15,942 bases of DNA from Pseudomonadales bacterium (GCA_031277435.1 JAITMI010000061.1:1-15942); one strand, 5' to 3'. Shown: positions 6,743 through 14,858, numbered from the stretch's first letter. Program-made: numbers and translations. Notes: generated by a model not told the origin, from the letters alone.

Positions 6743-8314
6743 ATGGCGAGTGGACACGACGATCATCACCACGGCCCGGCCAAGGGTATTAAGCGCTGGC
6801 TGTTTGCCACCAACCACAAGGACATCGGCACGATGTACCTGGTGTTCAGTTTGGCCATGTTCCTGCTGGGCGGCACTTTCGCGCTGGTGATCCGCGCGGA
6901 ATTGTTCCAGCCCGGTTTGCAGTTCGTGCAGCCGGACTTCTTCAACCAGATGACCACCATGCACGGCCTGGTGATGGTGTTCGGCGCCGTGATGCCGGCC
7001 TTCGTCGGCCTCGCCAACTGGATGGTGCCCCTGATGATCGGCGCGCCCGACATGGCCTTGCCGCGCATGAACAACTGGAGCTTCTGGATTCTGCCCTTCG
7101 CCTTCACCATGCTGGCCTCCACGCTCTTGACCGACGCCGGCGCGCCCAACTTCGGCTGGACCTTCTACGCGCCCTTGTCCACCACCTACGCGACTTCCTC
7201 GGTCACCTTCTTCATTTTCGCGGTACACATGATGGGGATTTCCTCCATCATGGGCGCCATCAACATCATCGCCACCATCCAGAACCTGCGCGCGCCGGGC
7301 ATGACGTACATGAAAATGCCGCTCTTCGTCTGGACCTGGCTGATCACCGCTTACCTGCTGCTCCTGGTCATGCCGGTATTGGCGGGCGTGGTTACCATGA
7401 TGCTGTTCGACGTGCACTTCGGCACCAGCTTCTTCAGCGCCGCTGGCGGCGGCGACCCGGTATTGTTCCAGCACGTCTTCTGGTTCTTCGGGCACCCTGA
7501 GGTGTACATCATGATCCTGCCGGCTTTCGGCGTGGTGTCCGAGATCATCGCCACCTTCTCGCGCAAAAAACTGTTCGGCTACGACTCAATGGTGTACGCC
7601 ACCTCCTCCATCGCCTTCCTGTCACTGATCGTGTGGGTGCACCACATGTTCGTTACCGGTATGCCGCTGGCGGGTGAATTGTTCTTCATGTACGCCACCA
7701 TGCTGATTGCGGTGCCGACCGGCGTCAAAGTGTTCAACTGGGTCACCACCATGTTCAAAGGCTCGATTTCCTTTGAAACGCCGATGCTGTTCGCCATCGC
7801 CTTCGTGGTGCTCTTTACCTGCGGCGGTTTCACCGGCCTGATGCTGGCGATCGCGCCCGCCGACTTCCAATACCACGACACCTATTTCGTGGTCGCCCAC
7901 TTCCACTACGTGCTGGTGCCCGGCGCGGTGTTCTCCCTGATGGCCGCCGCCTATTACTGGCTGCCGAAGTGGACCGGCAACATGTACGACGAAAACCTGG
8001 GCCGCGTGCATTTCTGGCTGTCCTTCATCGGCATCAACATCCTGTTCTTCCCGCAGCACTTCCTGGGCCTCGCCGGGATGCCGCGCCGTATTCCCGACTA
8101 CGCGCTGCAATTTACGGATTTCAACATGATGTCGACGGTAGGCGCGTTCCTGTTCGGCTTCAGCCAGCTCATCTTCGTGTGGGTGGTGATCAAGTGCGTC
8201 AAAGGCGGCAAAAAAGCCACCGCCGAAGTATGGGATGGGTCGCATGGTCTGGAGTGGACGCTGCCTTCGCCGCCGCCCTACCACAGCTTCACCACCCCGC
8301 CGGCGATCAAATAA
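6743..8314 (+). CDS. coxA: Cytochrome c oxidase subunit I
   Basis: This is the catalytic haem-copper subunit that reduces O2 to water and pumps protons. The 523-residue, 12-helix protein contains all expected ligands: His74 (TMHG) and His388 for low-spin haem a, His386 for haem a3, and His251, His300 and His301 for CuB. Tyr255 in GHPEVY is the expected His-Tyr crosslink partner. Glu253 plus Asp103 (GAPDMALPR) mark the D channel and Lys329 (VPTGVKVF) the K channel, so this is an A1-type oxidase. A His-rich N-terminus (HDDHHHG) may bind metal but is often seen in the family. TGAGGAG at 6728-6734 precedes ATG 6743. It is followed 21 bases later by ctaG. Confidence 0.98.
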   Translation: MASGHDDHHHGPAKGIKRWLFATNHKDIGTMYLVFSLAMFLLGGTFALVIRAELFQPGLQFVQPDFFNQMTTMHGLVMVFGAVMPAFVGLANWMVPLMIGAPDMALPRMNNWSFWILPFAFTMLASTLLTDAGAPNFGWTFYAPLSTTYATSSVTFFIFAVHMMGISSIMGAINIIATIQNLRAPGMTYMKMPLFVWTWLITAYLLLLVMPVLAGVVTMMLFDVHFGTSFFSAAGGGDPVLFQHVFWFFGHPEVYIMILPAFGVVSEIIATFSRKKLFGYDSMVYATSSIAFLSLIVWVHHMFVTGMPLAGELFFMYATMLIAVPTGVKVFNWVTTMFKGSISFETPMLFAIAFVVLFTCGGFTGLMLAIAPADFQYHDTYFVVAHFHYVLVPGAVFSLMAAAYYWLPKWTGNMYDENLGRVHFWLSFIGINILFFPQHFLGLAGMPRRIPDYALQFTDFNMMSTVGAFLFGFSQLIFVWVVIKCVKGGKKATAEVWDGSHGLEWTLPSPPPYHSFTTPPAIK

Positions 8315-8335
8315 GGAATTCTTTGAGAAAGCGGC

Positions 8336-8914
8336 ATGGCGGACAAGTCTGACAAGCAAGTCATGTCCTCGGGCAAGGTGGTCGCCAAGCTGAGCCTGCT
8401 TACCGTGGGGATGTTCGGCTTCGGCTTCCTCCTGGTGCCGATCTATAGCGTGATCTGCGAACTGACCGGCCTCAACGGCAAAACCGGCGGCCGCTATCAG
8501 TACCAACAAGCGCAGGTGGCGGTGGATGAGAGCCGCGAGGTAACGGTGCAATTCCTCGCCAGCAACAACGCCGGCATGGCCTGGGAATTCCGCCCGATGC
8601 AGCATCAGGTAACCTTGCATCCAGGCGAACTGACGGAAGTGAAGTTTTATGCGCGCAACCCTACGGCACAGCGCATGATCGCGCAGGCGGTGCCCAGCGT
8701 GGCGCCGGCGCGCAGCGTGGATTATCTGCACAAAACCGAGTGCTTCTGTTTTACGCAGCAAGCGCTCGACGCGGGGGAAGCAGTGGAAATGCCGCTGATC
8801 TTCTTTATCGACCGGGATTTGCCAGAGGATGTCAGCAAGCTGACCCTGTCCTACACCCTGTTCGATGTAACGCAAAATTTTGCCGGCAAAAGCCAGGCTT
8901 TGTCGGTGAACTAG
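8336..8914 (+). CDS. ctaG: Cytochrome c oxidase assembly protein CtaG/Cox11
   Basis: Cox11/CtaG delivers copper to the CuB site of subunit I. The 192-residue protein has a short cytoplasmic N-terminus, one membrane helix (about 18-40), the conserved CELTGLNGKTGG (41-52) following it, and a periplasmic immunoglobulin-like domain with the copper-binding CFCF (Cys136, Cys138). The C-terminal LSYTLFDVT (171-179) is also typical. Position between coxA and coxC is the usual one in proteobacteria. The start at ATG 8336 follows a modest GAG-type ribosome binding site (8325-8327), so translation may be coupled to coxA. Confidence 0.95.
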   Translation: MADKSDKQVMSSGKVVAKLSLLTVGMFGFGFLLVPIYSVICELTGLNGKTGGRYQYQQAQVAVDESREVTVQFLASNNAGMAWEFRPMQHQVTLHPGELTEVKFYARNPTAQRMIAQAVPSVAPARSVDYLHKTECFCFTQQALDAGEAVEMPLIFFIDRDLPEDVSKLTLSYTLFDVTQNFAGKSQALSVN

Positions 8915-8982
8915 TAAGTATTGAAGCAGTAAGTGAAGTAGCAAGCATTAGAGCGGATTTATTTAAAAAAGGCTGAAGCAAA

Positions 8983-9924
8983 ATGGCTAATATGGCGAGC
9001 AAACAAGCATCCGGCGGTTACGACCAGCCCTACTACGTTCCAGAACACTCCCCCTTCCCGATTGCCGCCTCGGTCGGTTTGGCCTTGTTCGTGTTTTCTC
9101 TGGGCCACCTGTTGAACGACATCAAGGCCGGTGAAGGCACGGGCCTTGCCAGCGTGATGACTTTCGCCGGCTTCGCGGTGATTGCCACCACGTTGTTCTT
9201 CTGGTTCTCCACCCAGATCCGCGAAAACCATCAGGGCCTGCCCGGCGCGCAACTCAAGCGCTCTTATGTGCTGGGCATGTACTGGTTCATCTTCTCCGAA
9301 GTGATGTTCTTCGCCGCCTTCTTCGGCGCGCTGTTCTACGTGCGCATGTGGGTGGTGGGCTGGCTCGGCGGCGAAGGCGACAAGGGCATTACCGGGCAAA
9401 TGCTGTACCCGGAATTCCAAGCCACCTGGCCGGTGGTCGATAACCCGAATCCCGCGCTGTTCCCCGACCCCGAAGAATCCATGGCATGGCCGGGCTTCAG
9501 CGGCATGTTGAGCTACCTGCCGCTGTGGAACACCATCCTGCTGATCAGCTCCAGCTTCACCGTACACATCGCCCACACCGCGCTCAAGAACGGCAATCGC
9601 CAAAAGCTGATCACCTGGCTGGGCCTCACCGTATTGCTCGGCATTGTGTTCCTGTTCTTGCAGATCGAAGAATATTCCCACGCCTATAGCGAACTGGGCT
9701 TGACGCTGAATTCCGGCATCTACGGCTCCACCTTCTTCCTCTTGACCGGCTTCCACGGCTTCCACGTCACCCTCGGCGCCTTCATGCTGAGCGTGATGTT
9801 CTTCCGCGCGCTCAAGGGCCACTTCAAGCCCGAGGATCACTTCGGTTTTGAAGCCGCCTCCTGGTACTGGCACTTCGTGGACGTGGTGTGGGTGTGCTTG
9901 TTCATCTTCGTCTACATCTTGTGA
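8983..9924 (+). CDS. coxC: Cytochrome c oxidase subunit III
   Basis: Subunit III is a seven-helix membrane protein that stabilises the oxidase and supports proton uptake. The 313-residue product shows YYVPEHSPFPIAAS near the N-terminus, the conserved Glu106 in WFIFSEVMFF, LLTGFHGFHVTLG in helix VI, and HFGFEAASWYWHFVDVVWV near the end. It is longer than the minimal ~260-residue subunit because of an inserted loop (about 125-175, GGEGDKG to PEESMAWPG), as seen in other gammaproteobacterial subunits. AAGG at 8969-8972 precedes ATG 8983. A 68-base gap separates it from ctaG, and a terminator follows. Confidence 0.97.
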   Translation: MANMASKQASGGYDQPYYVPEHSPFPIAASVGLALFVFSLGHLLNDIKAGEGTGLASVMTFAGFAVIATTLFFWFSTQIRENHQGLPGAQLKRSYVLGMYWFIFSEVMFFAAFFGALFYVRMWVVGWLGGEGDKGITGQMLYPEFQATWPVVDNPNPALFPDPEESMAWPGFSGMLSYLPLWNTILLISSSFTVHIAHTALKNGNRQKLITWLGLTVLLGIVFLFLQIEEYSHAYSELGLTLNSGIYGSTFFLLTGFHGFHVTLGAFMLSVMFFRALKGHFKPEDHFGFEAASWYWHFVDVVWVCLFIFVYIL

Positions 9925-9947
9925 CGCGACGCGGGCAACATTGATTA

Positions 9948-9970
9948 TGGCCGGACAGGAAGTCTGGCCA
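9948..9970. other. Hairpin after coxC
   Basis: TGGCCGGAC and GTCTGGCCA form a 9-bp stem (one G-T pair) with an AGGAA loop. It lacks a T-run but lies 7 bases before the stronger terminator stem and may stabilise the coxC 3' end. Confidence 0.55.
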
Positions 9971-9977
9971 CCACTAA

Positions 9978-10018
9978 AAAAAGGGTGCGCTACGGGAAAC
10001 TGCGGGCGCGCCCTTTTT
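9978..10018. terminator. Bidirectional terminator between coxC and the DUF2909 gene
   Basis: AAAAAGGGTGCGC (9978-9990) pairs with GCGCGCCCTTTTT (10006-10018) with a single T-G mismatch or wobble, around a 15-base loop. The T-run follows the GC stem on the plus strand and the complementary A-run gives a T-run on the minus strand. It thus serves both coxC and the convergent DUF2909 gene, and implies that surf1 needs its own promoter or read-through. Confidence 0.88.
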
Positions 10019-10043
10019 GTTTGAGCGGCTTGTTATTGCGGGT

Positions 10044-10256
10044 TCAGGGATGCCAAGGCGCGTGGATCGCAAGCTGGCCGGACAATACGCCATAGGTGAT
10101 GCACAGGATCAACAGCACCGCCAGCGTGATGCGCAGACCAAGCGCATACAAGGTGCGTTTGCCTTCGCCCTGATCCTTGAAGAAAAATACCGCGCCGCCC
10201 ACCAAGGAGGCGATCATGGCGATCAAAAGCACGACGATGATGAAACGCAGCAACAT
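10044..10256 (-). CDS. Twin-transmembrane protein, DUF2909 family
   Basis: This 70-residue protein consists almost entirely of two membrane helices: about 4-26 (LRFIIVVLLIAMIASLVGG) and 43-62 (ITLAVLLILCITYGVLSGQL), joined by a short charged FFFKDQGEGKRTLYALGLR loop. That layout matches the DUF2909 twin-TM family, commonly found between coxC and surf1 in gammaproteobacteria, transcribed against the cox operon. Its role is unknown; a link to oxidase assembly is guilt by association. ATG 10256 is chosen over TTG 10262; neither has a good Shine-Dalgarno. It is divergent from surf1, with 79 bases between the starts. Confidence 0.8.
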   Translation of the reverse strand: MLLRFIIVVLLIAMIASLVGGAVFFFKDQGEGKRTLYALGLRITLAVLLILCITYGVLSGQLAIHAPWHP

Positions 10257-10335
10257 GAGCAAAACCGCTGGAACGAAGTAAGCGAAAACCCGGCGTGCAT
10301 GGTACCAGAGCCCTCAACGACATTCCTCCAAGGCT

Positions 10336-11067
10336 ATGTGGCAACGACCGCGACACTACCATTTCGATTGGAAACTGACGCTGCTTTACCTGCTGCTGCT
10401 GCCGCTATTGTTGCGCCTGGGGTTTTGGCAATTGGCGCGCGAACAGGAAAAGCTCGCGCTTTTGGCCGTGTACGAAAGCCGCCAGCAGCAAGCGCCAGCG
10501 CCGCTGGAGACGCTGAACCCGGCGGACGATTTGCAATACCGGCAAGTGCGCCTCAGCGGCGCGCCGGACAACGCGCATCTCTTTTTGCTGGATAACCGCC
10601 TGTACCAAGGGCGCGCCGGTTATGAAGTATTGCAGGCGCTGCGCGCTGATGACGGGCTCCTGGTCTTCATCAATCGCGGCTGGGTAAGCCAAGGCGCGAC
10701 GCGCGCGGACTTGCCAGAGATCGCGCCCTTGCCCGCGCGGCTGCAAGTCCAAGGCAGTATTTACGTGCCGGTGGGCGAGCCGGTCTTGCTCAGCGATGAG
10801 CTGATGTCCGCCGGCTGGCCCAAGGTGATCGAAGCCTTGCAACTTGAGGAAATGCAGCGCGTGGCAGAGCTCGACGGCACGCTGTTTCCGTACACGCTGC
10901 GGCTGGCCGAAGGCGCTGAAGGTGCGCTGATTCGCGCCTGGCCCCTCATCAACCTGAGCCCCGCCATGCACCGTGGCTACGCGGTGCAGTGGTTCGCGAT
11001 GGCGCTGGCCTTGAGCCTGCTGTACCTGTATTACAGCACGCGCCCTCAAGACGGCGCGGACGCATAA
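10336..11067 (+). CDS. surf1: SURF1 family oxidase assembly protein
   Basis: SURF1 helps haem A insertion into subunit I. The 243-residue product has the family layout: N-terminal helix (about 13-28), LGFWQLAR (28-35), a periplasmic domain with FINRGWVSQG, and a C-terminal helix beginning RGYAVQWFAMALALSLLYLYY (213-233). ATG 10336 follows a CAAGG that is only two bases away, so the ribosome binding site is weak. The next gene starts 11 bases after its stop, which suggests one transcript through to sco. No clear promoter was seen in the 79 bases upstream. Confidence 0.93.
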   Translation: MWQRPRHYHFDWKLTLLYLLLLPLLLRLGFWQLAREQEKLALLAVYESRQQQAPAPLETLNPADDLQYRQVRLSGAPDNAHLFLLDNRLYQGRAGYEVLQALRADDGLLVFINRGWVSQGATRADLPEIAPLPARLQVQGSIYVPVGEPVLLSDELMSAGWPKVIEALQLEEMQRVAELDGTLFPYTLRLAEGAEGALIRAWPLINLSPAMHRGYAVQWFAMALALSLLYLYYSTRPQDGADA

Positions 11068-11078
11068 GAGAGACCCAC

Positions 11079-11732
11079 ATGGATAAGCAACAAGCCAACA
11101 AAATCAAACTGACCCTGCTGCTGACGGCGGTGATCCTGCCGATCACCCTCGCCACCTGGTATTTCAACCGGGCGCTACAAAGCGGCGTGGTCAATACCAC
11201 CAACAAGGGCGAACTGGTGATTCCGGTGGTCGAGCTCACCGCGCTGCAACTGCGCGATGAAAACGGCGCGCCCGCCTACCAGAGCTTCGAGGCCATGACC
11301 GCCAGCGTAAGCCCCGGCGATTACACGCCGCGCCCCTGGCAACTGCTCTATCTGGGCGGCGATAGCTGTGATGCGGTGTGCGTAGAGCGCTTGTATTTTC
11401 TGCGCCAGGTCCACACCCGCCTAGGTTCCGAAGCGCGCCGCGTGCAAGGCGTATACGTACATGTAGAAGCAGGTTCGCTGCAATTGCCGCCCGAATTGAC
11501 CACCTTGCTGAGCAGCGAACATCCGGGTATGCGCAACGTATTCGCCGAGCCCGCCACCTTGCGCGCCGTGCTCACGCCGAGCGCGCGCGAGGGCGAAGAC
11601 CCGCTGACGCAACATTACATCTACGTGGCCGACCCGGTGGGTAACGTGATGCTGTACTTCACGCCCGAGGACACGCCCGAGGACATCCTGTCCGACATCA
11701 ACAAGCTGCTCAGACAGAGCAGCCTCGGCTAG
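11079..11732 (+). CDS. Membrane-anchored Sco-like thioredoxin-fold protein of the cox cluster
   Basis: This 217-residue protein corresponds in position to the conserved hypothetical between surf1 and ctaA in Pseudomonas cox clusters (PA0111-like). It has one N-terminal membrane helix (about 9-28) and a periplasmic domain. In that domain WQLLYLGGDSCDAVCVERLY places Cys97 and Cys101 in a CxxxC, the spacing used by Sco copper chaperones, and a later QHYIYVADPVGNVML could place a histidine like the third Sco ligand. The Pro after the second Cys in Sco (CPDICP) is absent. A copper or thiol role in CuA assembly is inferred. ATG 11079 follows AAGAGAGA; longer upstream extension overlaps surf1 and is unlikely. 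Confidence 0.82.
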   Translation: MDKQQANKIKLTLLLTAVILPITLATWYFNRALQSGVVNTTNKGELVIPVVELTALQLRDENGAPAYQSFEAMTASVSPGDYTPRPWQLLYLGGDSCDAVCVERLYFLRQVHTRLGSEARRVQGVYVHVEAGSLQLPPELTTLLSSEHPGMRNVFAEPATLRAVLTPSAREGEDPLTQHYIYVADPVGNVMLYFTPEDTPEDILSDINKLLRQSSLG

Positions 11733-11747
11733 TCAGGGGGAATGGTG

Positions 11748-12782
11748 ATGAAAAGCTCCAAACTGGCGTATTCCCTGGTGCTGTTCGCCACCGTGCTGGC
11801 GCTCGGCGTGGTGATTCTCGGCGCCTTCACGCGCCTCAAGGACGCCGGCCTCGGCTGCCCCGACTGGCCCGGCTGTTACGGCCACCTGGTATGGCCGGGC
11901 ACGCCGGAGCAAATCGCGGCGGCCGAAGCGCGCTTCCCCGACGCGCCCTTCGAGGTGGCGAAAGCCTGGCCGGAAGTGGTGCACCGCTATTTTGCCGGCA
12001 CCTTGGGTTTCGTCATCATCCTCATCGCCGCGCTCGCCTGGCGCAATCGCGCGGCGGGGACGCCGCTCAAATTGCCGCTGTTCCTCTTGCTCTTGGTGAT
12101 CGCGCAAGGCTTGTTCGGCATGTGGACGGTCACGCTGAAATTGTGGCCACAGGTGGTCACCGCGCATCTATTGGGCGGCTTCACCACGCTCAGCCTCTTG
12201 TGGCTCTTGTCCCTGCGCTTGTCGGCCCCCGCCCAATTCCAGGCGCCGCCCGCGCTGGCGGCGCAGTATTGGCAAGCGCTGCGGCCCCTGGCGCTGGGCG
12301 GCCTCGCCGTGGTGGTCGCGCAGATTCTGCTTGGCGGCTGGACCAGCACCAACTACGCCGCGCTCGCCTGCCCCGATCTGCCCACCTGCCAGGGCCGCTG
12401 GTGGCCGCCGATGGACGCCGCGAGCGGCTTCAATATCTTGCAGGAAATCGGCCCCAACTACCTCGGCGGCCAGCTCGATGGCACGGCCCGCGTGGCGATC
12501 CACATGGGCCATCGTATCGGCGCGCTGGTGGTAACGGGCTATCTCATTTTCCTGCTGTCGCGCCTGTACCGCGCCGCCGGCACTAGCGACCCCGCGCTAC
12601 GCCGCCAGGCCAACGTGATCGCGGCGCTGTTGGCGATCCAGCTTTGCCTGGGCCTGAGCAACGTGCACTGGTCGCTGCCTTTGCCGGTCGCGGTTGCCCA
12701 TAACGCGGGGGGTGCCTTACTATTGCTGTCCCTCGTCAGCCTGAACTACCGCCTCTACAAAAGTAGAAGCGCCGCCAAGTAG
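11748..12782 (+). CDS. ctaA: Haem A synthase
   Basis: CtaA oxidises the C8 methyl group of haem O to a formyl group, making haem A, in the inner membrane. The 344-residue product has about eight helices in two pseudo-symmetric halves. Candidate haem ligands are His79 (EVVHRY, with Glu76 nearby), His140 (TAHLLGG), His252/His255 (IHMGHR) and His318 (AHNAGG). Each half also carries a cysteine pair in an external loop: CPDWPGC (Cys37, Cys43) and CPDLPTC (Cys208, Cys214). AGGGGG (11735-11740) sits 7 bases before ATG 11748, which is why I prefer it to ATG 11742. It is followed 7 bases later by ctaB. Confidence 0.95.
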   Translation: MKSSKLAYSLVLFATVLALGVVILGAFTRLKDAGLGCPDWPGCYGHLVWPGTPEQIAAAEARFPDAPFEVAKAWPEVVHRYFAGTLGFVIILIAALAWRNRAAGTPLKLPLFLLLLVIAQGLFGMWTVTLKLWPQVVTAHLLGGFTTLSLLWLLSLRLSAPAQFQAPPALAAQYWQALRPLALGGLAVVVAQILLGGWTSTNYAALACPDLPTCQGRWWPPMDAASGFNILQEIGPNYLGGQLDGTARVAIHMGHRIGALVVTGYLIFLLSRLYRAAGTSDPALRRQANVIAALLAIQLCLGLSNVHWSLPLPVAVAHNAGGALLLLSLVSLNYRLYKSRSAAK

Positions 12783-12789
12783 ATACGCC

Positions 12790-13671
12790 ATGTCCGAACT
12801 CACCATCAAAAAATCCGCCACCTGGCGCGATTACTATGAGATGTGCAAACCGCGCGTGGTCATGATGATGGTGCTCACCGCGCTGGTGGGCATGTTTCTC
12901 GCCGTGCCGGGCATGGTGCCGTGGCCGATCCTTTGGTGGGGCAATCTCGGCATCGCGCTGGTCGCTGGCGCTGGCGCGGTGGTGAATCATCTGATCGATC
13001 ACCGCATCGACGTCCTGATGCAGCGCACCATCAAGCGCCCGATTCCGCAGGGCAAGGTAAGCCCCGTGCAAGCCCTGGTTTTCGCCTGCGTGATCTGCCT
13101 GCTTGGCATGGCGATCTTGATCGTGTTCGTCAATCCACTCTGCGCCTGGCTCACCTTGGCCTCGTTCGTTGGCTACGCCATCATTTACACCGGCTGGCTC
13201 AAGCGCGCCACGCCGCAGAATATCGTGATCGGCGGGCTGTCTGGCGCCATGCCGCCCTTGCTCGGCTGGACCGCGGTCACCGGCAGCGCCGATCCGGGCG
13301 GGCTGCTATTGGTGCTCATCATCTTCGCCTGGACGCCGCCGCATTTCTGGCCGCTGGCGATTCATCGCAAGAACGACTATGCCAAAACCGACATCCCCAT
13401 GCTGCCGGTAACCCACGGCGAACAGCTCACCAAACTGCACACGCTGCTCTATACCGTGCTCATGCTCTTGGCCTCGGTATTGCCCTATCTCACCGGCATG
13501 AGCGGGCTGCCGTATTTGTTCAGCGCGCTGGTGCTCGGCGCTGGCTTTCTCTATTACTCCATCGCACTGATGTTGACCGAGCGTCCGCAATTGGCGATGA
13601 AAACATTCCGCTATTCGATCTTCTACCTGATCGCGCTGTTCGTCGCGCTCTTGATCGATCACTACCTCTGA
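12790..13671 (+). CDS. ctaB: Protohaem IX farnesyltransferase (haem O synthase)
   Basis: CtaB (CyoE) transfers a farnesyl group to haem B to make haem O, the substrate of CtaA. The 293-residue polytopic membrane protein has the UbiA-family signature with Asn66, Asp70 and Asp74 (NHLIDHRIDVLMQRTIKRPIP), the CKPRVV segment at 19-24, YTGWLKRATPQNIVIGGLSG in the middle, and WTPPHFWPLAIHRKNDY followed by DIPMLPV in the second aspartate region. Its start is ATG 12790, 7 bases after the ctaA stop; the ribosome binding site is weak, suggesting coupling to ctaA. Confidence 0.96.
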   Translation: MSELTIKKSATWRDYYEMCKPRVVMMMVLTALVGMFLAVPGMVPWPILWWGNLGIALVAGAGAVVNHLIDHRIDVLMQRTIKRPIPQGKVSPVQALVFACVICLLGMAILIVFVNPLCAWLTLASFVGYAIIYTGWLKRATPQNIVIGGLSGAMPPLLGWTAVTGSADPGGLLLVLIIFAWTPPHFWPLAIHRKNDYAKTDIPMLPVTHGEQLTKLHTLLYTVLMLLASVLPYLTGMSGLPYLFSALVLGAGFLYYSIALMLTERPQLAMKTFRYSIFYLIALFVALLIDHYL

Positions 13672-13699
13672 TTCCATTTCCGCTTTACCCGAGGCAGCA

Positions 13700-14359
13700 A
13701 TGCAACGCAACGTCGCCAATACCGTTATCGGGCTCGTGGCTTTCATCGCCCTGGTGCTCGGCCTGTTGATTCACAAAGTGCTGACGCCAGCGCCCATGAG
13801 CCAGGAACAGCTCAGCGAAAACGGGCTGTTCGTGTACGACATTCCGCGCCGTCTGGCGGCTTTTCAACTCACCGATCAAGATGGGCAGCCCTTCACCGGG
13901 GAGCGTCTCAAGGGCCGCTGGTCGCTGCTGTATTTCGGCTACACCTATTGCCCCGACATCTGCCCGGTAACGATGGCCACCCTGCGCCAGTTTCAGGAAC
14001 AATTGGCCAAAGTAGACGCGGACGCCGCCGCGCAAACCCAAGTGGTGTTCATTTCCGTGGACCCAGCGCGCGATACGCCCGAAAAGCTCAAACAATACGT
14101 GCGCTATTTCGGCGCCGATTACCAAGGCGCCACCGCCGAATACATCGACGTATTTAACTTGGCGCGGCAACTGAACATCGCCTTCGCCTACGTGCCGCAA
14201 GGCGATGAAGGCGACTATTTAGTCAACCACAGCGGCGAAGTGCTCTTGATCAACCCCGAAGGCGATTTCCAAGGCTTTTTCAAATTCCCGCAAGACCCCG
14301 CCAAAATGGTACTGACCTTCCGCGCGCTGCTGCAAAACTGGAAGGCGGTGAAGCTCTGA
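13700..14359 (+). CDS. sco: SCO1/SenC family copper chaperone
   Basis: Sco proteins deliver copper and reducing equivalents to the CuA site of subunit II in the periplasm. The 219-residue product has an N-terminal membrane anchor (about 8-25) and a thioredoxin fold with YFGYTYCPDICPVTMATL (copper ligands Cys84 and Cys88) and the third ligand His177 (LVNHSGEVLLINPEG). FISVDPARDTPEKLKQYV (117-134) is also a family block. GAGG at 13691-13694 precedes ATG 13700. It closes the assembly-gene run and is the partner for the CoxB CuA centre. Confidence 0.95.
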   Translation: MQRNVANTVIGLVAFIALVLGLLIHKVLTPAPMSQEQLSENGLFVYDIPRRLAAFQLTDQDGQPFTGERLKGRWSLLYFGYTYCPDICPVTMATLRQFQEQLAKVDADAAAQTQVVFISVDPARDTPEKLKQYVRYFGADYQGATAEYIDVFNLARQLNIAFAYVPQGDEGDYLVNHSGEVLLINPEGDFQGFFKFPQDPAKMVLTFRALLQNWKAVKL

Positions 14360-14464
14360 GCCTGGCGGCGGCGCGTCAGTTTTGGATGGCTTTTTGACGC
14401 ACATTCAATGCACCAGGATGGAAAATAACGCCCCTCATCCTAAGCCACTGAACAGGAATCTCCC

Positions 14465-14809
14465 ATGCAGCGATCACTAATGCTCCTGGCCGTCTGGTCT
14501 TTGTACGCCACCCACGCGGCGGCGGCGACTTACGAGGAAAAGGATTTTCCATTTCAGATCGATCCGTTTTTGGATCACTACAAGGTCATCATCATCGCCG
14601 GCGTCAACATGGTTGCGCGCGAGAAGCCCGAATGCGCCACGGTCGATACCAAGTCGGTCACCAACTATGGCGGCACGCCGGATGACCCGGAATTCGTCGT
14701 CACCTGCACCGATGCCGCCGGCAAAGTCACCCAGGCCCATTTCTCCAAGACCGACGTTACCGGCGATCCAGCCTCCGACATTCCCAAGGATTTCAGCGCC
14801 GCGCAATAA
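14465..14809 (+). CDS. Small secreted protein of unknown function
   Basis: I do not recognise this 114-residue protein. It has a clear signal peptide (hydrophobic 5-15, probable cleavage after THAAA near 20-21). The mature part, about 93 residues, is acidic to neutral with two cysteines (Cys57, Cys81) that could form a disulphide, and a short hydrophobic VIIIAGVNMV (41-50) that is too weak for a membrane helix. AGGA (14454-14457) lies 7 bases before ATG 14465. It stands 105 bases after sco, with its own terminator, so it may be either the last cox gene or a separate unit. Periplasmic location is fairly likely; function is unknown. Confidence 0.75.
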   Translation: MQRSLMLLAVWSLYATHAAAATYEEKDFPFQIDPFLDHYKVIIIAGVNMVAREKPECATVDTKSVTNYGGTPDDPEFVVTCTDAAGKVTQAHFSKTDVTGDPASDIPKDFSAAQ

Positions 14810-14825
14810 GCGCGCAGCGACCCTG

Positions 14826-14858
14826 AGCCCGGCGTGGGAGCTCCCCGCCGGGCTTTTT
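14826..14858 (+). terminator. Rho-independent terminator after the small secreted protein gene
   Basis: AGCCCGGCG (14826-14834) pairs perfectly with CGCCGGGCT (14846-14854) around an 11-base loop, followed by a run of five T. The minus strand lacks a T-run after the stem, so it acts on plus-strand transcripts only. Confidence 0.9.

Noticed and set aside
7622..8944. A 440-codon minus-strand frame opposite coxA and ctaG
   Set aside because: It is histidine/arginine-rich with no recognisable domain and lies fully opposite two well-conserved genes.
10017..10595. Plus-strand frame across the DUF2909 gene and the start of surf1
   Set aside because: It overlaps the terminator and two better-supported genes, and its composition looks like antisense of a membrane protein.
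11891..12586. Plus-strand alternative frame inside ctaA
   Set aside because: It is an out-of-frame shadow of ctaA, with Arg/Ala/Gly/His bias and no motif.
14373..14400. GCGTCA/TGACGC hairpin with T-runs after sco, as a terminator
   Set aside because: The stem is only 6 bp with a 16-base loop, and the T-run lies inside the loop rather than after the stem.
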